Positions 18,001 to 25,878 of a stretch of 43,627 nt of DNA are shown here, one piece after another. Source of the DNA: a bacterium (lineage in GTDB: Bacteria; Acidobacteriota; Terriglobia; Terriglobales; Acidobacteriaceae); assembly GCA_026225095.1 (NCBI GenBank), contig JAMFSC010000167.1:1-43627 (forward strand). The letters are read 5' to 3'. Numbering within the stretch: the stretch's first letter is position 1; every line of letters begins with the position of its first letter. The notes under the pieces are model-generated. The model saw only the letters and a program-made list of their open reading frames with translations. It was not told the origin of the DNA and searched no databases. The translations under genes and the position numbers were made by a program.

Positions 18001-18381
18001 GCCCGACTTCTCAATGCTCACCCTGTAGTTCGCAGGTTGCAGATTCGTCAGCGAGTACTCCCCATTATTATTGGTCGTCGCCGTGCGTTCCGCCGAGGTC
18101 GCCGTGTTGACGATATGTACGATCGCTCCCGGCACCACCGCTCCCGTCGAGTCCGTCACATGTCCCACCACACTGGCCGTCGCCGACCCCTGCGCACAGG
18201 CCACGTCCGGGCGAATCGCAAGCAGCAGAACCACCATCATCATCACCGCTTGAAACAAGACTTTCATGCAGGAAGCCCTGCCCACGGCACCTGCGCCCAC
18301 ATGGTTGGATAGGCCCTCGAAGAGGCCGCTGGTCGATTGAATTTGAATCGAAACATCGTTTGTACTGTATTCGCGTTGCAT
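15043..18381 (-). CDS. TonB-dependent receptor with carboxypeptidase-regulatory domain
   Basis: A 1112-residue outer-membrane transporter of the Oar-like type common in Acidobacteria. It has a signal segment (MKVLFQAVMMMVVLLLAI then ACAQ), a carboxypeptidase-regulatory-like domain (VVGHVTDSTGAVVPGAIVHI), and a plug (NDLPLNGRNVLQLATLAAGV). A long beta-barrel ends in FALKILW. I chose ATG 18381 because AAGGAG stands six bases upstream, which puts 38 residues before the hydrophobic signal core. Start 18267 (MKVLF) would give an ordinary signal peptide but lacks a good ribosome site. A TTGACA-N18-TAGTAT promoter with two LacI-type palindromes precedes it, and a LacI-family gene is divergent. The substrate is probably a glycan or sugar oligomer, by context only. 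Confidence 0.9.
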   Translation of the reverse strand: MQREYSTNDVSIQIQSTSGLFEGLSNHVGAGAVGRASCMKVLFQAVMMMVVLLLAIRPDVACAQGSATASVVGHVTDSTGAVVPGAIVHIVNTATSAERTATTNNNGEYSLTNLQPANYRVSIEKSGFKTSTIGSLDLLVDQTADASVTLSVGSTSETVEVSTIAPALQTTEATVGQVIDQKQVNDLPLNGRNVLQLATLAAGVSPAQTGNTGTAGQYGTRNLFITVDGGRASSTNYVLDGTYVRSIRFNNLSLQPSVDTIQEFNLLRSTFSTEYGQGQAIVSMVTKSGTNTLHGTAFLYTRSQLFDARNWASTYASTPKKPTYHRQQFGGTAGLPIWKDKAFLFGGYEGLRTSRGVTQFGLFPCPLASCPGFSTTVVPVLGTAPNQVLSVLQPYFPVPNCTTCGTANDYTSTQNFTDNFDQYVIRADQTISQKSTLFERYIDYNATQFGPSVQQGVGTNYPLIGRNMAIGNTYLVTPTIVNDVRLGYNRVYAFSIGQVLVPGTNFPANEGLTNVTGLTSPTQSGRSSIAISGFATISDGGKDQGSTENVFSFGDSVGYVRGRHTIKGGFQFQWRQIAQIADNNARGSFTFAAISANTTTGAPAYTGVQNYQRGLCTSCNAGFGTTQGHYRDNTYGVFLNDIWQVGHNITANIGLRWEYNSPFVEQSGLEGAFSPSLHQIAFHKVPATIPAFLLPNVDTAPNYFPAGIINPYKKGFGPRLGLAYQAAPTTVFRVGYGIYFDNINANELQFTRYAAPLYYQITLNNQNIAGLFPNINTLTSAPAPFSVDPNNTVPYTQEYTTSVQQELGHGTTVEIAYTGSSTHRLWKRYDQNEDIFNANGTSTGVRPYPNFLHGMLTSSTRASASFNGLSAKLEQRSKNGLFYLVNYQWSKNLDNNSGEADANDTSYSTNFAFDRSYSNFDVRNRASGSAGYELPFGKGKAHLQTGIGDVLAGGWSLQPAIQLRGGYPFSVSATGGQFCTYCPQRASLAAGRTTGAISNRTPQHWFDPTAYVVPSVAAASLPGYNPSFGAQGNVTRNTLRGPGTAQVDFSAIKNFRLYEQVHAQFRAEAFNIINHPILANPAANVSASSSVGTITATSLDNRDLQFALKILW

Positions 18382-18494
18382 CTGGGCTCCTTCATCAATT
18401 GCCATCGCCTTCCGATCACGGCTGGATCTGCCCCTGGGAAAGATGCGATCCGCCTCTTCCTCACCGGTCTGCCACACCGCTGTGCGGAGGCCGC

Positions 18495-18510
18495 TGAGAC
18501 TGCCGTCTCA
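18495..18510. promoter_or_regulatory. Operator O2, TGAGAC-TGCC-GTCTCA
   Basis: The half-sites match those of the palindrome at 18538-18549 but are separated by a 4-base centre. It lies about 45-60 bases inside the receptor transcript and is a candidate auxiliary site for the divergent LacI-family regulator. Confidence 0.55.
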
Positions 18511-18537
18511 CCTGGCCCTTTCTTCAGAACCGCCCGG

Positions 18538-18590
18538 TGAGACGTCTCATTACGGTGCGGATACTACCCATGCCAGAAGATGAGTGTCAA
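18538..18590 (-). promoter_or_regulatory. TonB receptor promoter with operator O1
   Basis: On the minus strand TTGACA (18590-18585), 18 bases, TAGTAT (18566-18561) form a good promoter. The perfect 12-bp palindrome TGAGACGTCTCA (18538-18549) covers about +5 to +16, the classic position for LacI-type repression. Confidence 0.7.
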
Positions 18591-18743
18591 GGCCTTTTCT
18601 CGCCTTGTTCGTCTCTTCATCCGACCTTCAAGAAAACCTCAAATCACACCCTCGCAACCCCAGGCCGGAAGCGGCTCCACGCCATCCCCAGCCCCCTCCC
18701 AAGGGTTCCCGGCCAACCCCATCCTCATGTACGATCTCCGCAT

Positions 18744-19817
18744 ATGCCCCCAACCCAGAAGGAATTGGCCAAGTTGGCCGGCGTCTCCTCAGGTACCGTT
18801 TCAAACGTCATCTCCGGCTCCAGCACCGTCAGCGAAAGCTCCCGCCAGAAGGTCCTCGACGCCATCCGCGTCCTCAACTACCAGCCCAACCTCATCGCCC
18901 GCAGCCTCCGCACCAACCGAACGCACACCCTCGGAATTGTCGTCCCCGACATCACCATCCCGTTCTTCCCCAAGATCATCCGCGGAGCCGAATCCGCCGC
19001 CCGCGAGCGCGGCTACTTCCTCATCGTCCTCGACTCCGAATCCAGCCTCTCCCGCGAGGCAGACATGATCGCCCTACTCCGCGCCCAGCGTGTCGAAGGC
19101 ATCCTCCTCGTCGCCGCCGGTGGCGAAAAACTCTCCCCCGAACGCGCCGCCTCCCTCACCCTCCACTCCCCCGTCGTCTGCCTCGATCGCCTCCCCCTCG
19201 ATCTTGACGTCGATTCCGTCTGCGTCGACGACTGCGGAGCCGCCGAGATGGGAATCTCTCACCTCATGGCCATGGGCCACCGCCGCATCGCCGTCATCAC
19301 CGGACCCCTCACCCTCCAGAACGAGCAGGAGCGCCTCCGTGGCTACACCCAGGCCCTCCAGCAGGGAGGCATCCCCGTCGATCCCGCCCTCATCTGGCGC
19401 GGAAGCTTCGAGCAGGATGAAGTCGCCGGAATCTGCCAGAAGGGCATGATCCGCCCCTCCGGACGCCCCACCGCTCTCTTCGCGACCAACGGTGTCACCG
19501 GCCTCGCCGCGCTCCGCAGCCTCTACGAAGTTGGTCTGACCACTCCCCACGACTTCGCCTTCGCCACCTTCGACGAACTCACCGCCGAAGACTTCTTCAA
19601 ACCCGGAATCACCTCCGTCATCCAACCAACCTTCGAGATGGGTTCCCGCGCCGTTGAGGTCCTCCTCCGCCGCATCGCCAAGGAAACCTCCGAAGAGCCC
19701 CGCCACAACGTCCGCCTCCCCGCCACCCTCATGGTCCGCGACTCCTCCCAGCACCGCCACATCAGCCCGCAGACCAACACCCCACCGAAGTCAAAGAAGC
19801 CCACTCGCCCGAGGTAA
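18744..19817 (+). CDS. LacI-family transcriptional regulator
   Basis: A 357-residue repressor. An N-terminal helix-turn-helix (TQKELAKLAGVSSGTVSNVI) and hinge helix (ARSLRTNRTHTLGIVVPDI) are followed by a periplasmic-binding-protein-like sensor domain (ILLVAAGG, HRRIAVITGP, RPTALFATNGVTGLAALR, FDELTAEDFFKPGITSVIQP). The start ATG 18744 matches the family N-terminus; no good ribosome site is visible. It is divergent from the TonB receptor. It probably binds the TGAGACGTCTCA palindromes at 18538, 18495 and 19862, controlling the receptor. The effector is unknown. The C-terminal tail is rich in Lys/Pro/Arg. Confidence 0.92.
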   Translation: MPPTQKELAKLAGVSSGTVSNVISGSSTVSESSRQKVLDAIRVLNYQPNLIARSLRTNRTHTLGIVVPDITIPFFPKIIRGAESAARERGYFLIVLDSESSLSREADMIALLRAQRVEGILLVAAGGEKLSPERAASLTLHSPVVCLDRLPLDLDVDSVCVDDCGAAEMGISHLMAMGHRRIAVITGPLTLQNEQERLRGYTQALQQGGIPVDPALIWRGSFEQDEVAGICQKGMIRPSGRPTALFATNGVTGLAALRSLYEVGLTTPHDFAFATFDELTAEDFFKPGITSVIQPTFEMGSRAVEVLLRRIAKETSEEPRHNVRLPATLMVRDSSQHRHISPQTNTPPKSKKPTRPR

Positions 19818-19861
19818 AGGTTTACCGAATGCACCCCGCAAGGCGCCGACCCACCGAACCA

Positions 19862-19875
19862 GTGAGACGTCTCAC
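19862..19875. promoter_or_regulatory. Operator O3, GTGAGACGTCTCAC
   Basis: A 14-bp perfect palindrome with the same 12-bp core as O1, placed 44 bases after the LacI-family stop. No promoter is evident beside it, and both flanking genes end toward it. It could serve DNA looping with O1, about 1.3 kb away. Confidence 0.55.
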
Positions 19876-19901
19876 AGGGCGCACTCTTTCCCGCAGACCA
19901 A

Positions 19902-19931
19902 AGGGGATGGCAGTCGAAGCCACCATCCCCT
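19902..19931 (+). terminator. Hairpin after the LacI-family gene
   Basis: AGGGGATGG (19902-19910) and CCATCCCCT (19923-19931) make a perfect 9-bp stem with a 12-nt loop between convergent genes. No T-run follows. Confidence 0.5.
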
Positions 19932-19975
19932 GAACCAGACGGCCAAGTGCGCCTGCTGTAGTGGTCTTTGCCCCT

Positions 19976-20010
19976 TTGTCTGTCAGTCCCGAAGGGAAGC
20001 TGCGTTTGTG
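19976..20010 (+). repeat. Dispersed palindromic repeat, family 1, copy C
   Basis: TTGTCTGTCAGTCCCGAAGG followed by GAAGCTGCGTTTGTG, nearly identical to copies D and E. It lies between convergent genes. Confidence 0.75.
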
Positions 20011-20038
20011 TTCCTCTAAAACCCGCACCGAATCCCGA

Positions 20039-21085
20039 CTACAGCGTCTTCATATCGATCACAAACCGATACCTCACATCGCCCTTCACCACCCGCTGAT
20101 AGGCCTCTTCCAGCTTATTCACGCCGATCAACTCGATATCCGAAACGATGTCATGCTCCGCGCAGAAGTCCAGCATCTCCTGCGTCTCCCTCATCCCGCC
20201 GATCATAGATCCCGCCAGGCTCCGGCGGTTCGTAACGGTAGAGAACGAATTCACCGAAGACGGCTCCTCCGGCAGACCCACCAGGCAGAGCGTCCCATCC
20301 AGCCGAAGCAGACCAAGATACTCATTCAGATCATGCGGAGCCGAGACACAATCCAGCACAAAGTCGAACTTCGACCGCTGCGCCTCCATCGCCGCCTTGT
20401 CCTTCGAGATCACCACCTCATCCGCGCCGAGCCGTTTCGCATCGGCTTCTTTACCCGCCGAGGTCGTAAACAGCGTCACTTCCGCGCCAAACGCATGGGC
20501 AAACTTCAGTCCCATATGCCCCAGACCGCCCAGCCCGATGATCGCGACCTTCTTCCCCGGCCCCACCTTCCAGTGCTTCAACGGGCTGTAGGTAGTAATC
20601 CCTGCACACAGCAAAGGAGCCACCGCCGCCAGCTTATCCTCGAACTTCGGCGAAAGCGTATGCGCATACCGCTCATCGACGACGATGTTGTTCGCATACC
20701 CTCCATGCACCAGCACTCCGTCATAGCCCTTCGCGTTGTACGTCCCTACAAACCCCTTCTCGCAGTACTGCTCCTCCTGCGCCTTGCAGTTCGCGCACAC
20801 CCTGCAGGAGTCGACCATCACTCCCACACCCACCAGATCTCCGACCTTGAACCGGGTGACATCCGCGCCCACCGCCGTCACCCGCCCCACAATCTCATGC
20901 CCCGGAACCATCGGGTACATCGACTGCCCCCACTCATCCTTCACCTGGTGAATATCCGAGTGGCAGATCCCGCTATAAGCAATCTCGACCACCACATCTC
21001 CCGGGCGGGCATCCCGCCGTTCAAAGTGGAAGGGCGCAAGCCCCGAAGTCGGCGACTGCGCCGCATATCCTTTTGCCTCAATCAT
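20039..21085 (-). CDS. Zinc-dependent alcohol/aldehyde dehydrogenase (YahK/CAD type)
   Basis: Medium-chain NADP(H)-dependent dehydrogenase, 348 residues, probably reducing a range of aldehydes. Catalytic zinc ligands are in SGICHSDIHQVKDEWG and PMVPGHEIVG. The structural zinc loop is CRVCANCKAQEEQYC. The nucleotide-binding turn is GLGGLGHMGLKFAHAFGAEV, followed by TTSAGK, which favours NADPH. The C-terminal part GSMIGGMRETQEMLDF is characteristic of the YahK and cinnamyl-alcohol dehydrogenase group. It stands alone between gaps and has no obvious partner gene. The physiological substrate is not apparent. Confidence 0.92.
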   Translation of the reverse strand: MIEAKGYAAQSPTSGLAPFHFERRDARPGDVVVEIAYSGICHSDIHQVKDEWGQSMYPMVPGHEIVGRVTAVGADVTRFKVGDLVGVGVMVDSCRVCANCKAQEEQYCEKGFVGTYNAKGYDGVLVHGGYANNIVVDERYAHTLSPKFEDKLAAVAPLLCAGITTYSPLKHWKVGPGKKVAIIGLGGLGHMGLKFAHAFGAEVTLFTTSAGKEADAKRLGADEVVISKDKAAMEAQRSKFDFVLDCVSAPHDLNEYLGLLRLDGTLCLVGLPEEPSSVNSFSTVTNRRSLAGSMIGGMRETQEMLDFCAEHDIVSDIELIGVNKLEEAYQRVVKGDVRYRFVIDMKTL

Positions 21086-21400
21086 CGTGTTTCTCTCCTC
21101 GAATTCAACTCATTATCTATCGGTCCGTTCGTTCTTCCATTTGGATGCGCGCAGGCCCACTTCCGAGTCAGCCCGTACCGCACTGCGTCCTTATCATGAT
21201 TTTCCGCGTCTTTCTCGAACAACGGCCCATGTTCTACGATTCGTTTCCGACAATCCGTATCTCAACCTTAAGTCCCGCTTAAGGCCATTGTTTCCACCGA
21301 AAACTTGGTTCCTGCGAGAAACTTTTGCCCCGTTGATTCGTATCACCTGCAGGTCTCCATTCCAAACCAGCCCATCGCAAGCTCTCTCAAGGGGTACGAA
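21086..21400. other. Intergenic region with a short shared repeat
   Basis: This 315-base gap lies between divergent genes (dehydrogenase and DUF5666-like). It contains ACAACGGCCCATGTTCTAC (21219-21237), which matches 14183-14201 with one mismatch. No RNA gene was recognised. Promoters for both neighbours should be here, but none was clear. Confidence 0.5.
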
Positions 21401-22738
21401 ATGCCGCTCCACCCGCACCAGCCCGCTGTCTCCACCCGGACCATGAAAATTGTCCTGGCGGCCCTCCTGATCCTCCCGACCTCCTTCATTCGCGCCGTCC
21501 ACGCGCAGGCCCCCGCCACCACCGCTCCCGCCTCAGGACCCCAGCGTGGAACCGTCAAGGCCATCGATGGTTCCATCATCACCCTCGCTACCGACTCCGG
21601 CAAGCAACTCGCCGTTACCGTCGCCGAGACCGTCAAGGTTCTCCAGATTGCCCCCGGAAGCACCGACCTCAAGACCGCCCAGCCCATCCAGTTCGGCGAC
21701 ATTGCCATCGGCGACCGCGTCCTCATCTCCGGCAAGCCGGCCGAAGCCCCCGACACCCTCATCGCCTCCCGCGTCATCGTGATGAAGTCGACCGACATCG
21801 CCCAGCGCCAGGCCGCCCAACAGGCAGACTGGCAGCGCCGCGGCTCCGGCGGAATCGTCTCCACCGTCGACCCCGCCACGGGTGCCATCACCGTCACCAA
21901 CGGTGCCCGCAAGACCACCGTCGATACCACCTCGACCACCATCTTCCGCCGCTACGCCGGAGACTCCATCAAGTTTGAGGACGCCCAGCCCGGAACCATC
22001 GCGCAGCTCCAGCCCGGCGACCAGGTCCGCGTCCGTGGAGCAAAATCCGAAGACGGCACAAGCATCGCCGCCGAAGAGATCGTCAGCGGAACCTTCCGCA
22101 ACCTCTCTGGAACCGTAGCCTCCATCGACGCGTCTGCCGGAACGGTCACCCTCAAGGATCTCGCCACCAAGAAGACCGTCGTCGTCAAGGTCACCGCCAA
22201 CTCCGACTTTCGCAAGCTTCCCCCCCAGGCGGCCGCCATGCTCGCCGCCCGCGCCCGTGGGGGCCAGTCAGGCGCCGCCGGTGCCGCGCCGGGGTCTTCC
22301 CCAACTCCAGGAACTCAAGCAGCCCGTCCCGCTGGGGGAGCCACCGCCGCACCTTCACCCAGTGCAGGGCCGGGGGCTGGCAACGGTTCCATGGGTAGCG
22401 GCCAGGGCCGTGGCCTCGGAATGGGAGGAGCGGGATCGGGAGGTCTCGGATCAGGTGCCCCAGGAGCAGGCGGAGGCCGCAACATGGACCTGGCCCAGAT
22501 GCTCACCCGTTTCCCCACCGGAACCCTCGCCGAGCTCAAACCCGGCGACGCCCTCATGATCGTCGCGTCGCAGTCTCAGGTAGGATCCCAGCCCGGCGCC
22601 GCCACCATCACCGCCATCACCATGCTCTCCGGAGTCGAACCCATCCTCGCCGCCTCCCCCTCCGGAGCCGCCCCCGCCATGACCATCTCTCCATGGAACG
22701 TCGGCGGAGGAGCACCCGAGGGCGGCGGCGGCCAGTAG
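21401..22738 (+). CDS. Secreted DUF5666-like protein with Gly/Pro-rich segment
   Basis: A 445-residue exported protein of unknown function. The signal peptide core is KIVLAALLILPTSFIRAVHA, cleaved before QAPA. At least two small beta-barrel repeats of DUF5666 type follow (RGTVKAIDGSIITLATDSG... and SGTVASIDASAGTVTLKDL...), with phrases such as IAIGDRVLISG and LQPGDQVRVRG. The second half has a long Gly/Ala/Pro/Ser-rich stretch (about 315-370) and then LKPGDALMIVASQ. The start ATG 21401 has AAGGGG six bases upstream; a later ATG (21443) lacks one. It is followed 88 bases later by a TonB receptor on the same strand that also carries a Gly-rich insert. A shared surface function is possible but unproven. 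Confidence 0.72.
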   Translation: MPLHPHQPAVSTRTMKIVLAALLILPTSFIRAVHAQAPATTAPASGPQRGTVKAIDGSIITLATDSGKQLAVTVAETVKVLQIAPGSTDLKTAQPIQFGDIAIGDRVLISGKPAEAPDTLIASRVIVMKSTDIAQRQAAQQADWQRRGSGGIVSTVDPATGAITVTNGARKTTVDTTSTTIFRRYAGDSIKFEDAQPGTIAQLQPGDQVRVRGAKSEDGTSIAAEEIVSGTFRNLSGTVASIDASAGTVTLKDLATKKTVVVKVTANSDFRKLPPQAAAMLAARARGGQSGAAGAAPGSSPTPGTQAARPAGGATAAPSPSAGPGAGNGSMGSGQGRGLGMGGAGSGGLGSGAPGAGGGRNMDLAQMLTRFPTGTLAELKPGDALMIVASQSQVGSQPGAATITAITMLSGVEPILAASPSGAAPAMTISPWNVGGGAPEGGGGQ

Positions 22739-22826
22739 CCGTCCGCCAACCCACCTTCCCCCGTCAACACACCGTTCGTGTATCTGATTCACTGTCACCT
22801 CTGGTATCACCCCATCAGGAGCCTGG

Positions 22827-25802
22827 ATGTCCCTTCGATCGCGCCTCATCACCCTCATCGCCTGCCTCTTCACCCTGGCCCTGCTAACGCCCCAGGCTCT
22901 CGCCCAGACCACCGGGGCCACCGTCCACGGAAACGTCCTCGACCCTGACACCGCTCTCATCCCCGGAGCCATCGTCACCCTCACCCCCACCTCCGGCAAG
23001 GCGCTCACCGCCACCTCCAAGAGTGACGGAACCTACACCTTTACCGGCGTCCCGGCGGGAAGCTACTCGCTGACCGCGACCGCCACCGGCTTCGCCACCT
23101 TCGTCAAGCTCTCCGTCCGCATCAACGCCGGCCAGGCCCTCACCCAGGACATCAAGATGACCCTCCAGGAGCAGACCCAGGTCGTCCAGGTCACCGCCCA
23201 GACCGCCCAGGTCTCCGTCGACGCCGACTCCAACGCCAGCTCCACCGTCATCAAGGGCAAAGACCTCGAAGCCCTCTCCGACGATCCCGACGAGCTCTCC
23301 TCCGAGCTCACCGCCCTCGCCGGCCCCGCCGCCGGACCAAACGGCGGTCAGATCTACGTCGACGGCTTCACCGGGGGCCAACTCCCCCCCAAGTCCTCCA
23401 TCCGCGAGATCCGAGTCAACCAGAATCCCTTCTCCGCCCAGTACGATCGCATTGGCTTCGGCCGCGTCGAGGTCTTTACCAAGCCCGGAACCGACAAATA
23501 CCACGGGAACGCAAGCCTCCAGGGCAACGACTCCGCCTTCAACAGCACCAATCCCTTTGAAGGCGCGGCCATCCCCTACCACACCATCTTCTTCCTCGGC
23601 TCGCTGACCGGACCCATCAGTCACAACGCGTCCTTCTCCCTCGGCGGGTCCCACCGCACCATCCAGGACAACTCCGTCGTCAATCCCACCGGCTTCTACG
23701 CCGCCTCCGCCGGGTCCACCGTTCTCTGCGCCCCCGGCAACCTGACCTGCACCAACATCGGCGGCCTCCCCGCTGGCTCGCACGCCGTCTTCGTTCCGCG
23801 CACCCGCTACGACATCAGCCCCCGCCTGGATCTCGCCCTCTCGGATAAGAACACCCTCGTCACCCGCTTCCAGTACGAGAGCAACTCCGTCCAGAACGAC
23901 GGCCTCGGAACCACCTCGCTCCCGACTGTCGCCTACAACGACGGAAGCACCGAGACCACCATCCAGATCAGCGACTCCCAGATCGTCAGCTCCAAGGTCG
24001 TCAACGAGACTCGCTTCGAGTACCAGCGCACCACCGGCTTCCAGAATCCCGTCTCCACCGCGCCGACCCTCACTGTCCAGGGGACCTTCACCGCCGGTGG
24101 ATCCAGCGCCGGAACCTCCAACACAACCGGAGGTCACATCGAGGTCCAGAACTACACCTCCATCGCGCTCGCCAAGAACTTCATCCGCTTCGGCGGACGC
24201 GTGCGCTACAACAGCGAAGACCTCACCTCCACCTCGGGCCAGAACGGCACCTTCACCTACAGCAACCTGCTCGATCCCTGCTACGCGGCCAACGGAACCC
24301 CCAACGCGAGCTGCGCCAACACCACCACCCTCTGCTCGAATCAAAACCTCACCGCCAAGAGCGGAACCTACTACTCTTCCTACCAGTGCGGGCTGCCCAG
24401 CCAGTATCAGTTCACCAAGATCAACGTCGCCACCAACCACGCCAACACCACCGACGTCGGCCTCTACCTTGAAGACGACTGGAAGCCCAAGCCGAACCTG
24501 AGCCTCAGCTACGGTCTCCGATACGAGGCCCAGAGCGTCATCCACAGCGGTCGCGACTTCGCTCCCCGTGTATCCGTCTCCTACGGCGTCCCCCGCAAGG
24601 GAGGCAACCCCATCACCGTCCTCCGCGGAGGCTTCGGAATCTTCTACGACCGCTACGGCCTTAGCAACATCCTCACCACCTACCAGATCAACGGAACCAA
24701 CCAGGTCACCTCCACCTTCCTCAATCCCGGAGCCGCCTGCAACCCATCCAACACCACAAGCTGCGGAACCGGAAGCTCCTCCGCCGCGCTCGCCACCATC
24801 TACACCCTGGCCCCGAATCTCCGCTCCTCCTACAACATGCAGGGCGGCGTTGGAGTCGACCAGCAGCTCAGCCGCTCCGCGACCGTCTCGGTCAACTTCC
24901 TCCACACCCGCGGAGTCCACCAGTTCTACGCCGGCTCCCTGCCAAGCGCCACCGCCTACGACTATCAGCTCAACTCCGGCGGCGTCTTCAACCAGAACCA
25001 GCTCACCACCAACTTCAACGTCCGCGGCCGCTACGTTACGCTCTTCGGCTTCTATGCCCTCAGCTTTGCCCACTCCGACGTCAACGGAGCCACCGGCTTC
25101 GTCACCAACGCCGCCAACCCCGGCCAGGACTACGGCCGAGCCGGCTTCAACCGCAAGAACATCGCAGTCTTCGGAGGAAATGGAACCCTCCCCTACAAGA
25201 TCTCGCTCTCGCCCTTCATGATCGCCCAGAGCGGAAACCCCTACAACATCACCACCGGAACCGACGTCAACGGAAACTCCATCTTCAACGACCGCCCCGC
25301 CTTCGCGAACGGCACCTCCGCCGCCAGCTGCACCGCCGCGGCCAACTTCAGCACCCCCGCGACCGCCTCCTACACCCCCATCCCCATCAACTACTGCACC
25401 GCCCCCGGAAACTTCACCCTCAACCTCCGAGTCTCCCGCACCTTCGGCTTCGGCCCCCGCACCGATGGCGGCAGCAGCCGCGCAGCAGGCGGTCAGCGCA
25501 ATCAAGGCGGCTTCGGAGCCCCCGGCGGTGGTCCCGGCGGCGGGGGCGGTGGCGGCGGCCGTGGCGGCGGCCCTGGCGGTGGCGGTCCCGGCGGAGGCTT
25601 CGGAGGAGGAAACTCGGGTCGCCGCTACAACCTCACCTTCGGAGCGCAGGGTTCGAACATCTTCAACGTCGTCCCCCTCGGAACCCCCATTGGAACCCTC
25701 ACCAGCCCCAAGTTTGGCCAGTCCATCAACATCGCCCAGGGCGCCTTCAGCTCCGGCTCAGCCGTCCGTCGCATCACCCTTCAGGCCACCTTCAACTTCT
25801 AA
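22827..25802 (+). CDS. TonB-dependent receptor-like protein with Gly-rich insert
   Basis: A 991-residue outer-membrane receptor. It has a signal peptide (LITLIACLFTLALLTPQALA then Q), a carboxypeptidase-regulatory-like domain (VHGNVLDPDTALIPGAIVTL), and a plug-like region ending in FSAQYDRIGFGRVEVFTKPG. A beta-barrel runs to the C-terminal aromatic residue (LQATFNF). Near residues 880-935 a glycine-dominated insert interrupts the last strands, probably in an external loop. AGGAG six bases upstream fixes the start. It forms a pair with the DUF5666-like gene and ends at a strong hairpin. The substrate is unknown. Confidence 0.87.
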   Translation: MSLRSRLITLIACLFTLALLTPQALAQTTGATVHGNVLDPDTALIPGAIVTLTPTSGKALTATSKSDGTYTFTGVPAGSYSLTATATGFATFVKLSVRINAGQALTQDIKMTLQEQTQVVQVTAQTAQVSVDADSNASSTVIKGKDLEALSDDPDELSSELTALAGPAAGPNGGQIYVDGFTGGQLPPKSSIREIRVNQNPFSAQYDRIGFGRVEVFTKPGTDKYHGNASLQGNDSAFNSTNPFEGAAIPYHTIFFLGSLTGPISHNASFSLGGSHRTIQDNSVVNPTGFYAASAGSTVLCAPGNLTCTNIGGLPAGSHAVFVPRTRYDISPRLDLALSDKNTLVTRFQYESNSVQNDGLGTTSLPTVAYNDGSTETTIQISDSQIVSSKVVNETRFEYQRTTGFQNPVSTAPTLTVQGTFTAGGSSAGTSNTTGGHIEVQNYTSIALAKNFIRFGGRVRYNSEDLTSTSGQNGTFTYSNLLDPCYAANGTPNASCANTTTLCSNQNLTAKSGTYYSSYQCGLPSQYQFTKINVATNHANTTDVGLYLEDDWKPKPNLSLSYGLRYEAQSVIHSGRDFAPRVSVSYGVPRKGGNPITVLRGGFGIFYDRYGLSNILTTYQINGTNQVTSTFLNPGAACNPSNTTSCGTGSSSAALATIYTLAPNLRSSYNMQGGVGVDQQLSRSATVSVNFLHTRGVHQFYAGSLPSATAYDYQLNSGGVFNQNQLTTNFNVRGRYVTLFGFYALSFAHSDVNGATGFVTNAANPGQDYGRAGFNRKNIAVFGGNGTLPYKISLSPFMIAQSGNPYNITTGTDVNGNSIFNDRPAFANGTSAASCTAAANFSTPATASYTPIPINYCTAPGNFTLNLRVSRTFGFGPRTDGGSSRAAGGQRNQGGFGAPGGGPGGGGGGGGRGGGPGGGGPGGGFGGGNSGRRYNLTFGAQGSNIFNVVPLGTPIGTLTSPKFGQSINIAQGAFSSGSAVRRITLQATFNF

Positions 25803-25814
25803 CCTAACCCCCCC

Positions 25815-25857
25815 GAAACAGCCATGGGCCACGCAACCGCGTGGCCCATCCTGTTTC
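25815..25857. terminator. Strong bidirectional hairpin
   Basis: ATGGGCCACGC, loop AACC, GCGTGGCCCAT make a perfect 11-bp stem. It is extended outside by GAAACAG/CTGTTTC. It lies between convergent genes (TonB receptor and aldehyde dehydrogenase) and can serve both. Confidence 0.8.
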
Positions 25858-25878
25858 ATCCTCACCGATCGGGGGACT

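Noticed and set aside
22884..25505. 873-codon frame antisense to the second TonB receptor
   Set aside because: A Gly/Val/Glu-dominated product without domains; a mirror of third-position GC in the receptor gene.
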